NCBI GenBank assembly: GCA_964458605.1
Contig: CAYWLS010000001.1
Location: 1 to 64,000, forward strand
DNA: 64,000 nt
Source: JBBSNV01 sp964458605
GTDB taxonomy: Bacteria > Pseudomonadota > Alphaproteobacteria > Reyranellales > JAQSWP01
Direction: 5' to 3'
This document shows, one piece after another, positions 35,701 to 42,019 of this stretch. The position numbers and the translations under genes were made by a program. Position 1 is the first letter of the stretch, and every line of letters starts with the position of its first letter. The notes under the pieces were generated by a model. The model made no database searches. It saw only the letters and a list, made by a program, of their open reading frames with translations, and was not told where the DNA came from.

Positions 35701-37633
35701 CGACGGCATCGACCTGGCCAATGGCGGCACCACGACCCTTTCCGGCAACGGCGTGTCCTATGTCGTCGGCAACGGCGTGGTCGTCAACACCGTGGGCCAA
35801 CTCGACATCGTCGACAATTCGGTCGGCAACACGACGCTGGCCGGGGTCACGGTCTACAACGCCGCTGCCACCAATATCTCGGGCAACAGCGTGTTCTATG
35901 CCCTGGGCGGCGACGGTATCGCTGCGGTGTCGGTCGGCGGCCTTACCATCGCCGGCAATGACGTCGAATATGCCTCGGCCAACGGCATTGCCGTGTTCCA
36001 CGCTGGCGACATGTCGGCGAGCGGCAACACGATCGTCAAGTCCGGCACCAACGGCATTGCCGCGCTGTCGGTCGGCAGTACCACCATCGCCGGCAACGTC
36101 ATCGACTATGCCGGCGCCGCCGGCGTGACCCTGTCCTTCGCCGGCGATGCCTCGATCCTGACCAATACTATCGTCGGCCAGACCGGCGACGGCATCGACG
36201 TGACCGACTCCGGCGCTACGTCGATTTCGGGCAACACGATCGGCAGCGGCGGCGCCAAGGGCATCTACGCCACCGGCATCCATGGCGGCCTGACCGTGCT
36301 GAACAACGATCTCGACACCATTGCCGGCAACGGCATCGAGGCGTCGACCGTCTTCGGCGACGTCACCGTTTCGAGCAACCTGCTGCACGACGTCACCCTG
36401 ACGGGCATCCGCACCAGCAATACCGGCAACGTCCAGGCCAATGGCAATTCGCTCGACTTGATCGGCGGCGACGGCATCGTCATTTCGCTGGCGACCTCGG
36501 ACGCCTCGGTGCAGGGCAACACCCTGTCCCACATCTCCGGCAACGGCATCATCGTCGGCCAACTGACCGACACGACGATCACCGGCAACGTGCTCTCCAG
36601 CATTGCCGGAACGGGCATCGCCGCCTCGCAGATCAACGACGCCACCGTCGGCGGCAACAGTCTGACCGATATCGGCAACGACGGCATCAACCTGTCGCAG
36701 GCCAACGACCTGGTGGTGGGCGCCAATCAGATGGCGCGCGTCGCCGGCGACGGCATCGACATCGCACTGGCGCACGACGTGACGGTGGTTGCCAACATCC
36801 TCGATGACACCGGCCATGGCGCAGGCGGCGCGGCGGTGCGGCTCGACAACTACACGATGGCCACGATCGTCGGCAATTCGATCGTCAGCCTGACGGCGAT
36901 GACCGGTATCGCCATCTCCAACGGCACGGTGGTGACCTATCCGCAGGGCAACACCACGATCGCCGGCAACCTGATCTCCGGCAACGAGGTCGGCATCGGC
37001 ACCGGCGGCGAAGTGCTGGGCACGATCACGGGCAACACCATCACGGGCAACAGCCAGTGGGGCATCGTGGTGGGCGCCGGGCTGACCCAGACCCACCTCG
37101 AAGGCAGCATGATGCTGCTCAACCTGCTGGTTACCGGCAACATCATCAGCGGCAACGGCGTGCCGTTGGATCACACGCTGGTGACCGGCGGCGTGCGGAA
37201 CGACAATATCGGGCTGGTGCTCGACGCGCGCGGCAACGACTGGGGCGATGCCTCCGGACCTTACGCCGGTCCGACGCATTTCCTGCAGTCCAATCCCAAC
37301 GGCAAGGGCAATGCGGTCAGCGACTGGGTGCTCTACGACGTGCACTCCACGCCGACGATCCCGCCGATGGTGCCGCCGTTCGGCTCGTTGCTCGACAGCT
37401 TCGAGCGCGGCAGCGGCCATCCGCACACGCCCGGCGACGTGCTAGCGATCGGTCCGGGCTTCACCTACAACGGCGCGCTGTTCGATCCGTATTTCTTCGA
37501 TCTGTTCCAGACGGCCTTTGCGCTGGCCGAGATCCAGGGCGGCGGCAACTTCGCCATCGACTATGCCGTGTGCCACCTCGGCGACATGTGGAAGGCCGAT
37601 TCCTGCAAGATCGCACCCGGCTCCAAGCCCTGA
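23759..37633 (+). CDS. Giant haemagglutinin-domain beta-helix exoprotein (two-partner secretion type)
   Basis: A 4624-residue secreted protein. The long N-terminal signal has a basic region (1-36), a hydrophobic core (about 37-55) and likely cleavage near AWS-Q at 60-61. The TPS domain follows, with the hallmark INPNGVIFG (NPNG at 150-153) and a DPQNI motif near 475. The rest is right-handed beta-helix: hundreds of short coils of the form V.GN.I or GDGI. Three cap-like segments (near residues 1829, 2213 and 3517) and two GN.WG segments (near 1758 and 4490) break it into blocks. Cys appears only at the C-terminus (CHLGDMWKADSC). Such TpsA proteins cross the outer membrane through a TpsB pore; none is in the window. 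ATG 23759 has GGAG six bases upstream. Function is likely adhesion or surface attachment; the ligand is unknown. Confidence 0.9.
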   Translation: MSRSHGRNRATRRSRLTLPSWMSERHGEWRLRWNRSLLMGSTGLSGVLAGLALGAGSAWSQMAPNTLPSGGQVVAGSAAINQANPSTLNITQSTSRAVINWNSFDVGSSASVNFYQPDANSWTLNRVTNSVSPSQILGSITANGNIAVINPNGVIFGAGSRIDVNGLIATTANITDQNFMAGNMKFDQAGNPTATVSNFGDITVKDAGLVAFVAPGVQNSGTITARLGTVSLAAGQRFTIDLYGDKLVSIATDGAVDQAPVGPDGKPLASLVDNSGKIVADGGQVLLTARQASRIVDTAVNMSGVVQAQSAYVDKNGDIVLDAGPAGDVKVTGTLDASGRTPGTKGGNVTVTGKNDVIVGSTATLNASGDAGGGKIKIGGDLRGQGTTPTAKRTLVATGAQVTADATTSGDGGTIVVWSDENTQVGGMLSVLGGMLQGNGGLIETSSKGDFMVAGSADIRLAAPNGLGGTWLLDPQNIIVASSGASGGPAGTVGGNDQFSDNGNTNTILASTVVTALGSGNVTLQAVNDITVSSAVNSSANSGSLTLRAGRDVNINASINTGTGTFTATANDSGAGTSFSGPAGGNNGRKDSTSGDFVMASGASITAASITINITNSTSAITFSSGGPLAYNPGSATLYGLTATGASGNVVINATSTVSNATVNSTISAKNNIAFNVGGSVTLANNLTADSDSAGGGALSGTAPSVYVANNTAQIGDAVAIVNTNGTVTLASNTSWTELVSIGKAMSLQGGTNSVIDGSTLSGSVISVNASGGAVVIDKVGVLGNNANVAAVLVGGASSFVFSNGTITGTGTATGNTSRGIAIGDSVVNATVAGSTISNVVDLGVLAQNTGWVVVNGNTIFDTAGGAVGVSGIGWTDVQFMNNRVAQSGGSMPNAFSLSQGAALGGRMTISGNTLGSGSVPFTGTYIIGIAVSNATGTVSGNTLSNILGADGILVGAGSGALNVLGNTITIGGAGSGDGIHITTSGGMTVSGNTIVGAGVTGSGSGIFADDSSGTINNLVVASNTISAFGKDGVLVDPVFGPVVFGNVVFNVGGSGIEIDSASGSVSVANNIVNATGSHGIYVHDTSGVSGNTISIAGNTIGNDNGLGTISGGGIGGHGIFVDGGTLSYGGATHIEGNRVGVDTDGPLGVLVAGTIAGNGIFVDSGSSTLTGIIVSGNSVAGFTSAGILIDPAADPVVTGNTVTGPGTIGIEVADAIGSVTVTGNYVDNVDTGISVHDTTGDAGDTITIGGNTIGRNSILSPTTGITLTNNNIGGTIASNSVSVSGDGIDVAAGGQAWSVSDNSVSSSGSNATLLYVSGAGQLAVEDNFFGGKSIGGSANGIRVDVDPTLAGQILIGGNTVESVKGNAVFINGSTVANANYTVTGNTLSLVGGNGVHVDGGGAGTKLTVSSNTITGGGTTASFGSGVLIDSGALTFAGATVSDNVIGGFNGNGIYIDPVFGPVVTGNDIANVVDNGIEIVSPVGGATILSNTINATGENGIYVHGATGLAGDLVTIAGNTIGNDNALGTIGGGGIVGDGNSGFLGDIVVSNNRIGIDTDGAGTLVPGAAAGSGISLVDSGGGVTVAGNTIANPAQSGITIANATGQVDVGGNTISNADGYGVLLSTVGGSTIASNVIAGGPVGVAIFGGGPSTISNNAISVTGVTSAAGITIDGTSAPMQILFNDIKGGSAGTGIDLADGQFTITNNNVNGFASGLHVASGTTVGNATVITNLVFGNNFSGNTIGVDHEGSGVIQASGNYWGLTSDNASFQSYFAHNAALTVGGGEIDVTPFLVDGTDGNGATVGFVGNFRQLFVTALGSQLNGPVIVGNGRIQEAVDLIPTGVGTNSIEIGSGTFLDNVTINRADITNLKLFGQGAGSTAIDGYVNSQAVISVAAIGTANAGDLTFQDFAVTGTTGGSADGIVTSTISHVLVDGVYATSLTNAIGFDFVGGSDIVVTGASIGPGVGKDGVSFNGSSNVSVTASTIAGIGRDGIAMVSVAGGTIGNNVSIGGVTRDGIRVLDSTGVSIGNGVSINAAGRDGVRVQADGPNASVSLGGVTIVNATDNGVDVIAGGGGTASAAFTGGTSISNNVAGAFNAVRVQGANASFTLPTPDGTTDLSLNIDAGDSLQNYFLLTNGAMGGTVTLGYDVNFIGLTGTLSSLQTYGLTAATLNADQIAALFQIEDHMVHAVDNTSLGLIRLIPDALFPTTADGLNGVRNAILLSDPAPSAQDTVFLQAGIYADPSNQVGGGINIDRNIKLVGAEAGISVAGRDPTDAGSETILDFNSATVTPNNGIRITDPAGGAGVLIDGVVVQVGSNQGYGIRIDTGAARDNISIVNSFVRGMSGNNATGDGIQTAGGGSTVNGVTISGDVIEYFNGDGVDLANVGGLVLQNNAIRNVAGRGIDVTGSGFATSLSGNTLSAIGLDGIRVQNAITAVMIDGNAVADTADGDGIEVDGATMGATIVGNSIAATSGNVTINGNGIRVDNTTAGGVLVSGNLVGTAEGSKVTGDGIHVQDTVLGGVSVSLNIIGSDRSGALVSGDGIQIVDTGIGGSGNVFVLSNSIQHTGGDGVFVDPTIGDVTVNGQNILSVGGNGIRVFQTTGKVTVGDTGAGNTVNVTGKNGILVDTTGEIPGPIAGTGGVTVSYNLVGNIAGTTIGSAGSFDGIVVTDTLRGNVLVSGNSVAAGNNVVVTRQGIYVVDTAGQGATGGNVTVQGNTVAAGAGAGIVNSGILVDNTTLGSAFVSDNAIALGDGAAIGSDAIRVQDTGADASVSGNAIGNGTTAIGAEGIEVIGTTGTANVDGNTVFNVSQVGVRLDNNGHATVADNTIDATGQAGILVLDTADGVLVDGNMVGVLAATTINGSGIFIDQTAAGSVTVSNNQVATGAGATLANDAIRVDHTSLGNVFVLSNQLGNAGFANPNEGIDVANTSAGGATVNGNSIVNFQGFGIHVAQTYGMVAVGTGSLSGNTIDLTGLDGIRVNDTGVNGGLGGVLVGGNLIGSTASSTIGGLGIFVDQTAAGSVTVSANSVATGAGAALGNDAIRIDHTSLGNVLALGNSVGNIVHGNPNDAIDIANTSAGGVTVNGNHVVDFLGYGIHIAQTYGRVVVGADSLSGNTVDATDLDAIRVNDTGVDGGPGGVLVAGNIVADFATIGASGIVVMDSKAGSVTVLGNSVGQGGHVMGDGIRVAGTSIGGVTVSGNLVGSSVSGAGIDNDGIQVTNTGLGVLLDGNSVTNVGFVGGNGRGIVVNITGLGGNGDSTISNSTVSGTGGVGILAQSIGGNLLANAASVSHTGDSGIRVDRAGNVTASNLTIDSAGNHGLHLRNIANGTVSGATVTNATNDGLRLSRPDGSGPSMAVSIANVTIDGAGAVGLRLLDNDGTIGGGTIALQVGSGVSIANAPIGVIVDGPDTRNIGKSLNDMSFANIGSGSGYYIELRNAGWYEDDSTPNGAFNPTQIDATHVSFDGVVAGSLDPANNSADVVTLANLELRLFHFLDDPTLGLIRLQAHAIALPEMGLNGIQLADYASANGDSIYLIAGTYGDPSSLVPGGLVIDKQISLVGWQHGVPAKSGGRDGVTDETILDFAGATIAPSAGIVIKESNVTIDGVVVQLDASQVNGGIVVDTSVARSNIDIVNNIVHGTSIAFGGGAGILTSGAGTVTNLNVSDNLVEFVTGNGISIDHGQNLTIQNNVLGNAAYGAVNLNNGIFVTNSSFGAPVSGNVVSWTGAAGISVDGVSGTVSIADNSLANTALSGIIVQNAQTVDVSGNALADIGTNGIVVQVAGDTYVTGNTLTSIGIIGIGAVSVGNATIADNTVAHANGSGIGVDHADAAWVLDNDVNATGLQGIVVSNSPSVDIEGNTINGAGFDGILASSVGELTVAGNSVGGSALNGIEVQNAGGTSIMGNTLAHSNQDGIVAVSVGNVTVADNTLSYSGGNGIVVESADGVRVLDNSSSYQTLDAVHIDGVAASTVAGNTLSYAGGDGIDLANGGTTTLSGNGVSYVVGNGVVVNTVGQLDIVDNSVGNTTLAGVTVYNAAATNISGNSVFYALGGDGIAAVSVGGLTIAGNDVEYASANGIAVFHAGDMSASGNTIVKSGTNGIAALSVGSTTIAGNVIDYAGAAGVTLSFAGDASILTNTIVGQTGDGIDVTDSGATSISGNTIGSGGAKGIYATGIHGGLTVLNNDLDTIAGNGIEASTVFGDVTVSSNLLHDVTLTGIRTSNTGNVQANGNSLDLIGGDGIVISLATSDASVQGNTLSHISGNGIIVGQLTDTTITGNVLSSIAGTGIAASQINDATVGGNSLTDIGNDGINLSQANDLVVGANQMARVAGDGIDIALAHDVTVVANILDDTGHGAGGAAVRLDNYTMATIVGNSIVSLTAMTGIAISNGTVVTYPQGNTTIAGNLISGNEVGIGTGGEVLGTITGNTITGNSQWGIVVGAGLTQTHLEGSMMLLNLLVTGNIISGNGVPLDHTLVTGGVRNDNIGLVLDARGNDWGDASGPYAGPTHFLQSNPNGKGNAVSDWVLYDVHSTPTIPPMVPPFGSLLDSFERGSGHPHTPGDVLAIGPGFTYNGALFDPYFFDLFQTAFALAEIQGGGNFAIDYAVCHLGDMWKADSCKIAPGSKP
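26821..28500 (+). repeat. 1260-base (420-residue) internal duplication in the giant gene
   Basis: Matching stretches recur at a constant offset of 1260 bases: TTCGGGCCGGTGGTG-like sequence ends its shared lead at 26880 and 28140, and CGGCAACGACAAC occurs at 27061 and 28321. Flanking residues match too (GIYVH, ITIAGNTIGNDN, GIGG or GIVG). The offset is a multiple of three, so it is an in-frame duplication, now diverged. Boundaries are approximate. Confidence 0.7.
32341..33222 (+). repeat. Two tandem 441-base (147-residue) units in the giant gene
   Basis: GGGCATCTTC occurs at 32350 and 32791, and GTCAACGA at 32699 and 33140, both exactly 441 bases apart. The encoded order is the same in both units: GIFVDQTAAGSVTVS, then NDAIR-DHTSLGNV, NPN-IDVANTSAGG-TVNGN, YGIHVAQTYG and IRVNDTGV-GG. 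The similarity is higher than the general coil pattern, so this is a more recent tandem duplication. Boundaries are approximate. Confidence 0.75.
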
Positions 37634-37645
37634 GCCGGGTCCATC

Positions 37646-38392
37646 ATGGATAGCGTGCAGCGCCGCGCCGCGCCATTGATCGTCGCGCGTCGCTTTCATG
37701 GTCCGCCGCAATCGGGCAATGGGGGCTATGTCGCCGGTTTGCTGGCCAACCGCCTCGGCGGGCCGGCCGAGACCACGCTGCGCGCCCCGGTTCCGCTCGA
37801 TCGACCCCTGGCCGTGCGGTCGGGGGACGACGGCATCACGGTTCTGTGCGATGGGGCGACGCTCATCGCCGAAGTCCGGCCGGCGCCCGACTTCGCCCTC
37901 GATGTGCCGCCGGCGCCCGACTGGGCAACCGCCCTGGCCTGCAGCGCGCATGGCGGTTCGGGCCCGGATTGCGAGTTCCACGATTGCTATGTTTGTGGCC
38001 GATCGCGCCGGCAGGGTCAGGGCCTGCAGGTCTGGGCCGCACGCATCCCCGCTGCCGGCGATCGCCCGGCGATGGCGGTGTCGGCTTTCACTCCGCATGC
38101 CAATTTCGCCGGCGCCGACGGCCTGTTGGCGCCTGAGCATTTGTGGGGCGCGCTCGACTGTCCTGGTGCCGATGCGGTGCTGGGCGACGGCGATACGCGG
38201 ATCGTCCTGACCGGCCGCATGACCGGGGCGATCGACCGCCTGCCGCGGCCCGGCGAAAGATGCATCGTGATGGCCTGGCCGCTGGGCGGCGGCGAGGGAC
38301 GCAAGCTCTATTCCGGCAGCGCGGTGGTCGACGGCGAAGGCCGCGTTCTGGCGCGGGCCAGGATCACCTGGATCGTGGTGCGCAACGGCTGA
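37646..38392 (+). CDS. Possible thioesterase-like (hotdog) protein
   Basis: A 248-residue cytoplasmic protein, no signal or membrane segment. It begins 12 bases after the giant gene, so it may be read from the same transcript. The N-terminal FHGPPQSGNGGYVAGLLA and a central Cys pair in CYVCGRSRRQGQGLQVW resemble thioesterase-superfamily proteins of the acyl-CoA type seen in actinobacteria and proteobacteria. GADGLLAPEHLWGALDCPG and a terminal VVDGEGRVLARARITWI fit a double hotdog. I hold the fold as probable and the substrate as unknown. The Cys pair CxxC could also bind metal. Confidence 0.55.
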   Translation: MDSVQRRAAPLIVARRFHGPPQSGNGGYVAGLLANRLGGPAETTLRAPVPLDRPLAVRSGDDGITVLCDGATLIAEVRPAPDFALDVPPAPDWATALACSAHGGSGPDCEFHDCYVCGRSRRQGQGLQVWAARIPAAGDRPAMAVSAFTPHANFAGADGLLAPEHLWGALDCPGADAVLGDGDTRIVLTGRMTGAIDRLPRPGERCIVMAWPLGGGEGRKLYSGSAVVDGEGRVLARARITWIVVRNG

Positions 38393-38529
38393 CCGGGCCC
38401 GGCGAAGCCCGCCGATTGATCGCCGAACGGCTGCGGCGCAGACTGGTGCGCCGAAGCAGATCGCCACGGCGGCAAACCCCGCCACCAACGCCGCGGTCGT
38501 CGATCGGCACCAGGCAAAGGAGGCAGCAC

Positions 38530-39927
38530 ATGACCGGCAGCCGTCAAGGCGCCATCGAGCGCGTCACCCGGCATTTCGACGACGGCGGATTCTTCGCCGA
38601 TCTGGCGCGCCGCGTGGCCTATCCCACGGTCAGCCAGGATCCCAGCTACGCCGAGCACCTGCCGCGCTATTTGCGCGAGGAGCTGACGCCCACGCTCGAG
38701 GCCATGGGCTATCGCTGCTCGATCCACGACAATCCCAAGCCGCCCTATGGGCCGTTCCTGATCGCCCGCCGCATCGAGGGCGCCGGCTTGCCGACCGTGC
38801 TGACCTATGGCCACGGCGATGTGGTGCGCGGGCTGGACGAGCAGTGGCGCGAGGGCCTGTCGCCCTGGACGCTCAGGCTGGAAGGCGACCGGCTCTACGG
38901 CCGCGGTACCGCCGACAACAAGGGCCAGCACAGTATCAACCTGGCGGCGCTCAAGGCCGTGATCGAGGAGCGCGGCACGCTGGGCTTCAATTCGATCGTG
39001 CTGATCGAGACCGGCGAGGAGACCGGCTCGCCCGGGCTGCACGAATTCTGTCGCCGTCACAAGGAGGCCCTGAGCGCCGACGTGCTGATCGGCTCGGACG
39101 GGCCGCGGCTGCGGGCGGAGCGGCCGACCATCTTCACCGGCACGCGCGGCGCGTTGAACTTCGAGCTGTCGCTGGAGCTGCGCGCCGGCGGCCATCACTC
39201 GGGCAACTGGGGCGGGCTGCTGGCCAATCCCGGCATCGTGCTGGCCCACGCCATCGCCTCGATCGCCGACCGGCGCGGCGCCATCAAGGTGCCGGAGTGG
39301 CGCCCGACCTCGCTGACGCCATCGGTGAAGCGCGTGCTGGCCGACTGCGTGGTCGATGGCGGCGAAGGTGCGCCGGCCATCGATGCGGACTGGGGCGAGC
39401 CGGAACTGACTTCGGTGGAGCGCGTGTTCGGCTGGAACAGCTTCGAGGTGCTGGCTTTCAAGACCGGCAATCCCGAGAACCCGGTCAACGCCATCCCGCC
39501 GCGCGCCGCCGCCTGGTGCCAGTTGCGCTTCGTGGTCGGCACCGACGCCGACGACATCCTGCCGGCCCTGCGCCGGCACCTGGATCGCGAGGGCTTCGCC
39601 GCCGTCGAGGTCAAGCCCTCGCGCGAGGTGTTCATGCGCGCCACCCGCCTGGATCCGGAAAGCGCGCTGATGCAATGGGCCGCCCGCTCGGTGGCCGACA
39701 GTGCCGGCCAGGCGCCCAACGTGCTGCCCAATCTGGGCGGCTCGCTGCCCAACGACGCCTTCACCGACGTGCTGGGCATGCCGACCCTGTGGGTGCCCCA
39801 TTCCTACGCTTCCTGCTCGCAGCACGCGCCCAACGAGCACATGCTGGCGCCGGTGGCGCGCGAGGGCCTGCGGGTGATGGCCGGCCTGTTCTGGGATGTC
39901 GGCGCCGGCAGCCTGCCGCGCGGCTGA
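38530..39927 (+). CDS. M20-family metallopeptidase
   Basis: A 465-residue cytoplasmic hydrolase of the M20/dipeptidase group. Zinc ligands appear in order: H95 and catalytic D97 in TYGHGDV, D near 130 in GRGTADNKGQH, EE in IETGEETGSPG, then GSDGPRL, and a C-terminal His in NEHMLAPVA. The dimerisation insert is present (about 205-330). The family includes dipeptidases, carnosinase-like enzymes and deacetylases; the sequence does not pick one. A near-perfect ribosome site (AAGGAGG at 38517-38523) precedes ATG 38530. Confidence 0.9.
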   Translation: MTGSRQGAIERVTRHFDDGGFFADLARRVAYPTVSQDPSYAEHLPRYLREELTPTLEAMGYRCSIHDNPKPPYGPFLIARRIEGAGLPTVLTYGHGDVVRGLDEQWREGLSPWTLRLEGDRLYGRGTADNKGQHSINLAALKAVIEERGTLGFNSIVLIETGEETGSPGLHEFCRRHKEALSADVLIGSDGPRLRAERPTIFTGTRGALNFELSLELRAGGHHSGNWGGLLANPGIVLAHAIASIADRRGAIKVPEWRPTSLTPSVKRVLADCVVDGGEGAPAIDADWGEPELTSVERVFGWNSFEVLAFKTGNPENPVNAIPPRAAAWCQLRFVVGTDADDILPALRRHLDREGFAAVEVKPSREVFMRATRLDPESALMQWAARSVADSAGQAPNVLPNLGGSLPNDAFTDVLGMPTLWVPHSYASCSQHAPNEHMLAPVAREGLRVMAGLFWDVGAGSLPRG

Positions 39928-39953
39928 ACGATCCGCCGGCCGCTCGCCGCCAG

Positions 39954-39983
39954 TGATCCGGATCAGCGGCGTCGTCGTACCAA
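39954..39983 (+). promoter_or_regulatory. Candidate ECF11 (RpoE-type) autoregulatory promoter
   Basis: TGATCC at 39954-39959 exactly matches the -35 hexamer recognised by RpoE of the RpoE-ChrR system in Rhodobacter. After 17 bases comes GTACCA, a weaker match to the -10 (a TA core is expected). The sigma factor start is about 30-40 bases further on. Position, strand and the -35 match support autoregulation; the weak -10 keeps confidence moderate. Confidence 0.5.
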
Positions 39984-40011
39984 CGCAGAATTTCCCTTCT
40001 CCGACAGCAGG

Positions 40012-40671
40012 ATGACAGGCATGACGGCTCGTTCTACGGTGGTTGCGGCTACGGCGCGCAACGCCGCCGTCATGCGAGGCGCCAAGGTGCTGGAATCGAA
40101 GGAGAATCGAGAGAGTGCGGAGGATCGCCACGGCGATTTGATCGAGGCGGTGGCGCGTCGGCGCGATCGCGTCGCTTTTGCCGAATTGTTCCATCACTTC
40201 GCGCCGCGGCTGAAGGCGTTCGGCATGCGCTCCGGCGCGGAGCCCGATGTCGCGGAAGATATGGCGCAGGAGGCGATGATCTCGGTATGGCGCCGCGCCG
40301 AGACCTTCGACCGGCGCCGCGCCGCCGCCAGTACCTGGATCTTCACCATCGCGCGCAACAAGCGCATCGACATGATCCGGCGCAACACGCGTCCCAAGCT
40401 CGATGCGGACGATTTCCTGATGGTCAATTCCGGGGGTGCGGCGGAATCGGCGGATAGCACGATCATGGCCGGCCAGTCGCAGGACCAGCTGCGCGAATTG
40501 CTGGGACATCTGCCGGCCGAACAGAAGCTCGTGCTGGAAAAGGCGTTCTTCGAGGACAAGACGCACAACGCCATTGCCGAGGAATTGAGACTGCCGTTGG
40601 GCACCGTCAAGTCGCGCATCCGCCTGGCGCTCAGTCGGCTGCGCGTAGCGTTGCAAGGAGTTGAGTCATGA
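40012..40671 (+). CDS. rpoE: ECF sigma factor of the RpoE-ChrR (ECF11) type
   Basis: A 219-residue extracytoplasmic-function sigma factor. Region 2 runs from FAELFHHFAPRLKAFGMRSG through DMAQEAMISVWRRAETFD to WIFTIARNKRIDMIRR. Region 4 is LPAEQKLVLEKAFFEDKTHNAIAEELRLPLGTVKSRIRLALSRLR. The gene overlaps the ChrR-like anti-sigma gene as ATGA. In Rhodobacter this pair senses singlet oxygen and turns on protective genes. Start 40012 or 40021 are both possible (ATG at each); the N-terminal 45 residues are low-complexity and may be unstructured. Confidence 0.92.
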   Translation: MTGMTARSTVVAATARNAAVMRGAKVLESKENRESAEDRHGDLIEAVARRRDRVAFAELFHHFAPRLKAFGMRSGAEPDVAEDMAQEAMISVWRRAETFDRRRAAASTWIFTIARNKRIDMIRRNTRPKLDADDFLMVNSGGAAESADSTIMAGQSQDQLRELLGHLPAEQKLVLEKAFFEDKTHNAIAEELRLPLGTVKSRIRLALSRLRVALQGVES

Positions 40672-41333
40672 TTGCGCATCATCCGCCGGTCGACATGCTG
40701 TTGGAGTATGCGGCGGGATCGCTGGCGCTCGGGCCGCGCCTGGTGGCGGCGGCGCATGCCGCGCTGTGCGTCGATTGCCGCCAGCAGATCGAGCGTTTCG
40801 AGGCGGTGGGTGGCGCATTGCTCGACAGCATCGAGCCGGTGGCGCTGTCCGCGCCGGGGATCGAGCGTGTCATGGCCGTGCTGCGCAAGCCGCCCGCACC
40901 GGCGGTGGAAAGGCCGGCCAATCCGCTGGCCAATATCCTGCCGTTTCCGCTGCGCCGCTATGTCGACAGCAGCGCGCGCTGGCGGCCCGCCGGTTTCGGC
41001 ATCGACGAGATCGAGCTGCCGCTGGCGTCGAACCAGCATCGCGCCAGCCTGTTGCGCATCCGCGCCGGCCGCGCCATGGCGGTGCATCGCCACGAGGGCG
41101 TGGAGTTCACCGTCGTGCTGGCCGGCGGCTTCCAGGATGCCGACGCCCATTATGGCGTGGGCGATCTGTGCCTGGCGGCCGAGCCCGAGCATCGCCCGGT
41201 GGCGGATGGCGGGCAGGACTGCATCTGCCTCGCCGTGCTCGACAAGCCGGTGGTGCTGACCGGCCCGTTGGGGCGCCTGCTCAATCCGCTGTTGCGCTGG
41301 CAGCATCGCCGCACCCTGCAGCGCGCCGCCTGA
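40668..41333 (+). CDS. chrR: ChrR-type zinc anti-sigma factor with cupin domain
   Basis: A 221-residue anti-sigma factor. The N-terminal zinc-binding anti-sigma domain shows H5, H30, C34 and C37, the same spacing as H6/H31/C35/C38 in Rhodobacter ChrR, and LLEYAAGSL marks the sigma-binding helix. The C-terminal half (about 105-200) is a cupin with HRHEGVEFTVVLAGGFQDADAHYGVGDL, whose His and Glu may hold a second zinc needed for the singlet-oxygen response. Translationally coupled to the sigma gene. The two downstream genes, CMD and DUF1993, may be in the regulon; that is inference. Confidence 0.92.
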   Translation: MIAHHPPVDMLLEYAAGSLALGPRLVAAAHAALCVDCRQQIERFEAVGGALLDSIEPVALSAPGIERVMAVLRKPPAPAVERPANPLANILPFPLRRYVDSSARWRPAGFGIDEIELPLASNQHRASLLRIRAGRAMAVHRHEGVEFTVVLAGGFQDADAHYGVGDLCLAAEPEHRPVADGGQDCICLAVLDKPVVLTGPLGRLLNPLLRWQHRRTLQRAA

Positions 41334-41447
41334 GGACGTATCGCACCGACATATCGGCCGTTCCGCGCCGCGATGGGTCTGGCCGTCGGCTGCGATTGAC
41401 CCTGCGTTGGACGCTTGCCACTCTCGTTCCCGCAACAGGAGGAAACG

Positions 41448-41996
41448 ATGGCCCGCATCCCGTACTACGACCCCGCCAAGGCCCCGCCCAAGCTCGCCGA
41501 GCTGATGGGCAAGATCAAGCCGCAGCTGAATATCTTCCGCGCCCTGGCCAATTCCGACCCGGTGGCGCGCGGTTTCGTGCAATTGGGCAACGCCATCCTG
41601 ATGCGCGGCAAGCTGGCCCCGACCCTGCGCGAGATCGCCATCCTGCGCGTGGGCTGGCTGTCGCGCGCCTCCTACGAAGTGTTCCAGCACGAGCGCATCG
41701 GCCGCGACGTCGGTCTCAGCGAGGCCAAGATCCGCGCCGTATCCAAAGGCGACGCCGATCCGGCCTTCGACGACAAGGAGAAGGCGGTGCTGCGCTATAG
41801 CGACGATGTGGTCAGGAACGTGCGCGCCTCGGGTGCCACCTTGAATGCGGTCAAGGCCTTCCTCGACGCCGAACAGGTGGTCGAACTGACCGTGACCATC
41901 GGCTACTACATGATGGTCAGCCGTTTCCTGGAAAGCATGGGCGTCGACGACGAGGCCGGCCAGGCCGAGTGGCGCGCCAGGCATTTCGCCGGCTGA
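41448..41996 (+). CDS. Carboxymuconolactone decarboxylase (CMD)-family protein
   Basis: A 182-residue soluble protein of the CMD/AhpD fold. The core reads LAPTLREIAILRVGWLSRASYEVFQHERIGRDVGL, the CMD helix bundle region, but it lacks the CxxC of peroxidase-type AhpD, so it is not a thiol peroxidase of that kind. It resembles the hypothetical CMD proteins found near CoA and aromatic pathways. AGGAGG lies just before ATG 41448. Downstream of rpoE-chrR by 114 bases, so independent transcription is possible. Confidence 0.85.
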   Translation: MARIPYYDPAKAPPKLAELMGKIKPQLNIFRALANSDPVARGFVQLGNAILMRGKLAPTLREIAILRVGWLSRASYEVFQHERIGRDVGLSEAKIRAVSKGDADPAFDDKEKAVLRYSDDVVRNVRASGATLNAVKAFLDAEQVVELTVTIGYYMMVSRFLESMGVDDEAGQAEWRARHFAG

Positions 41997-42019
41997 ATTC
42001 AACCCGACAGGAGCAGTTC

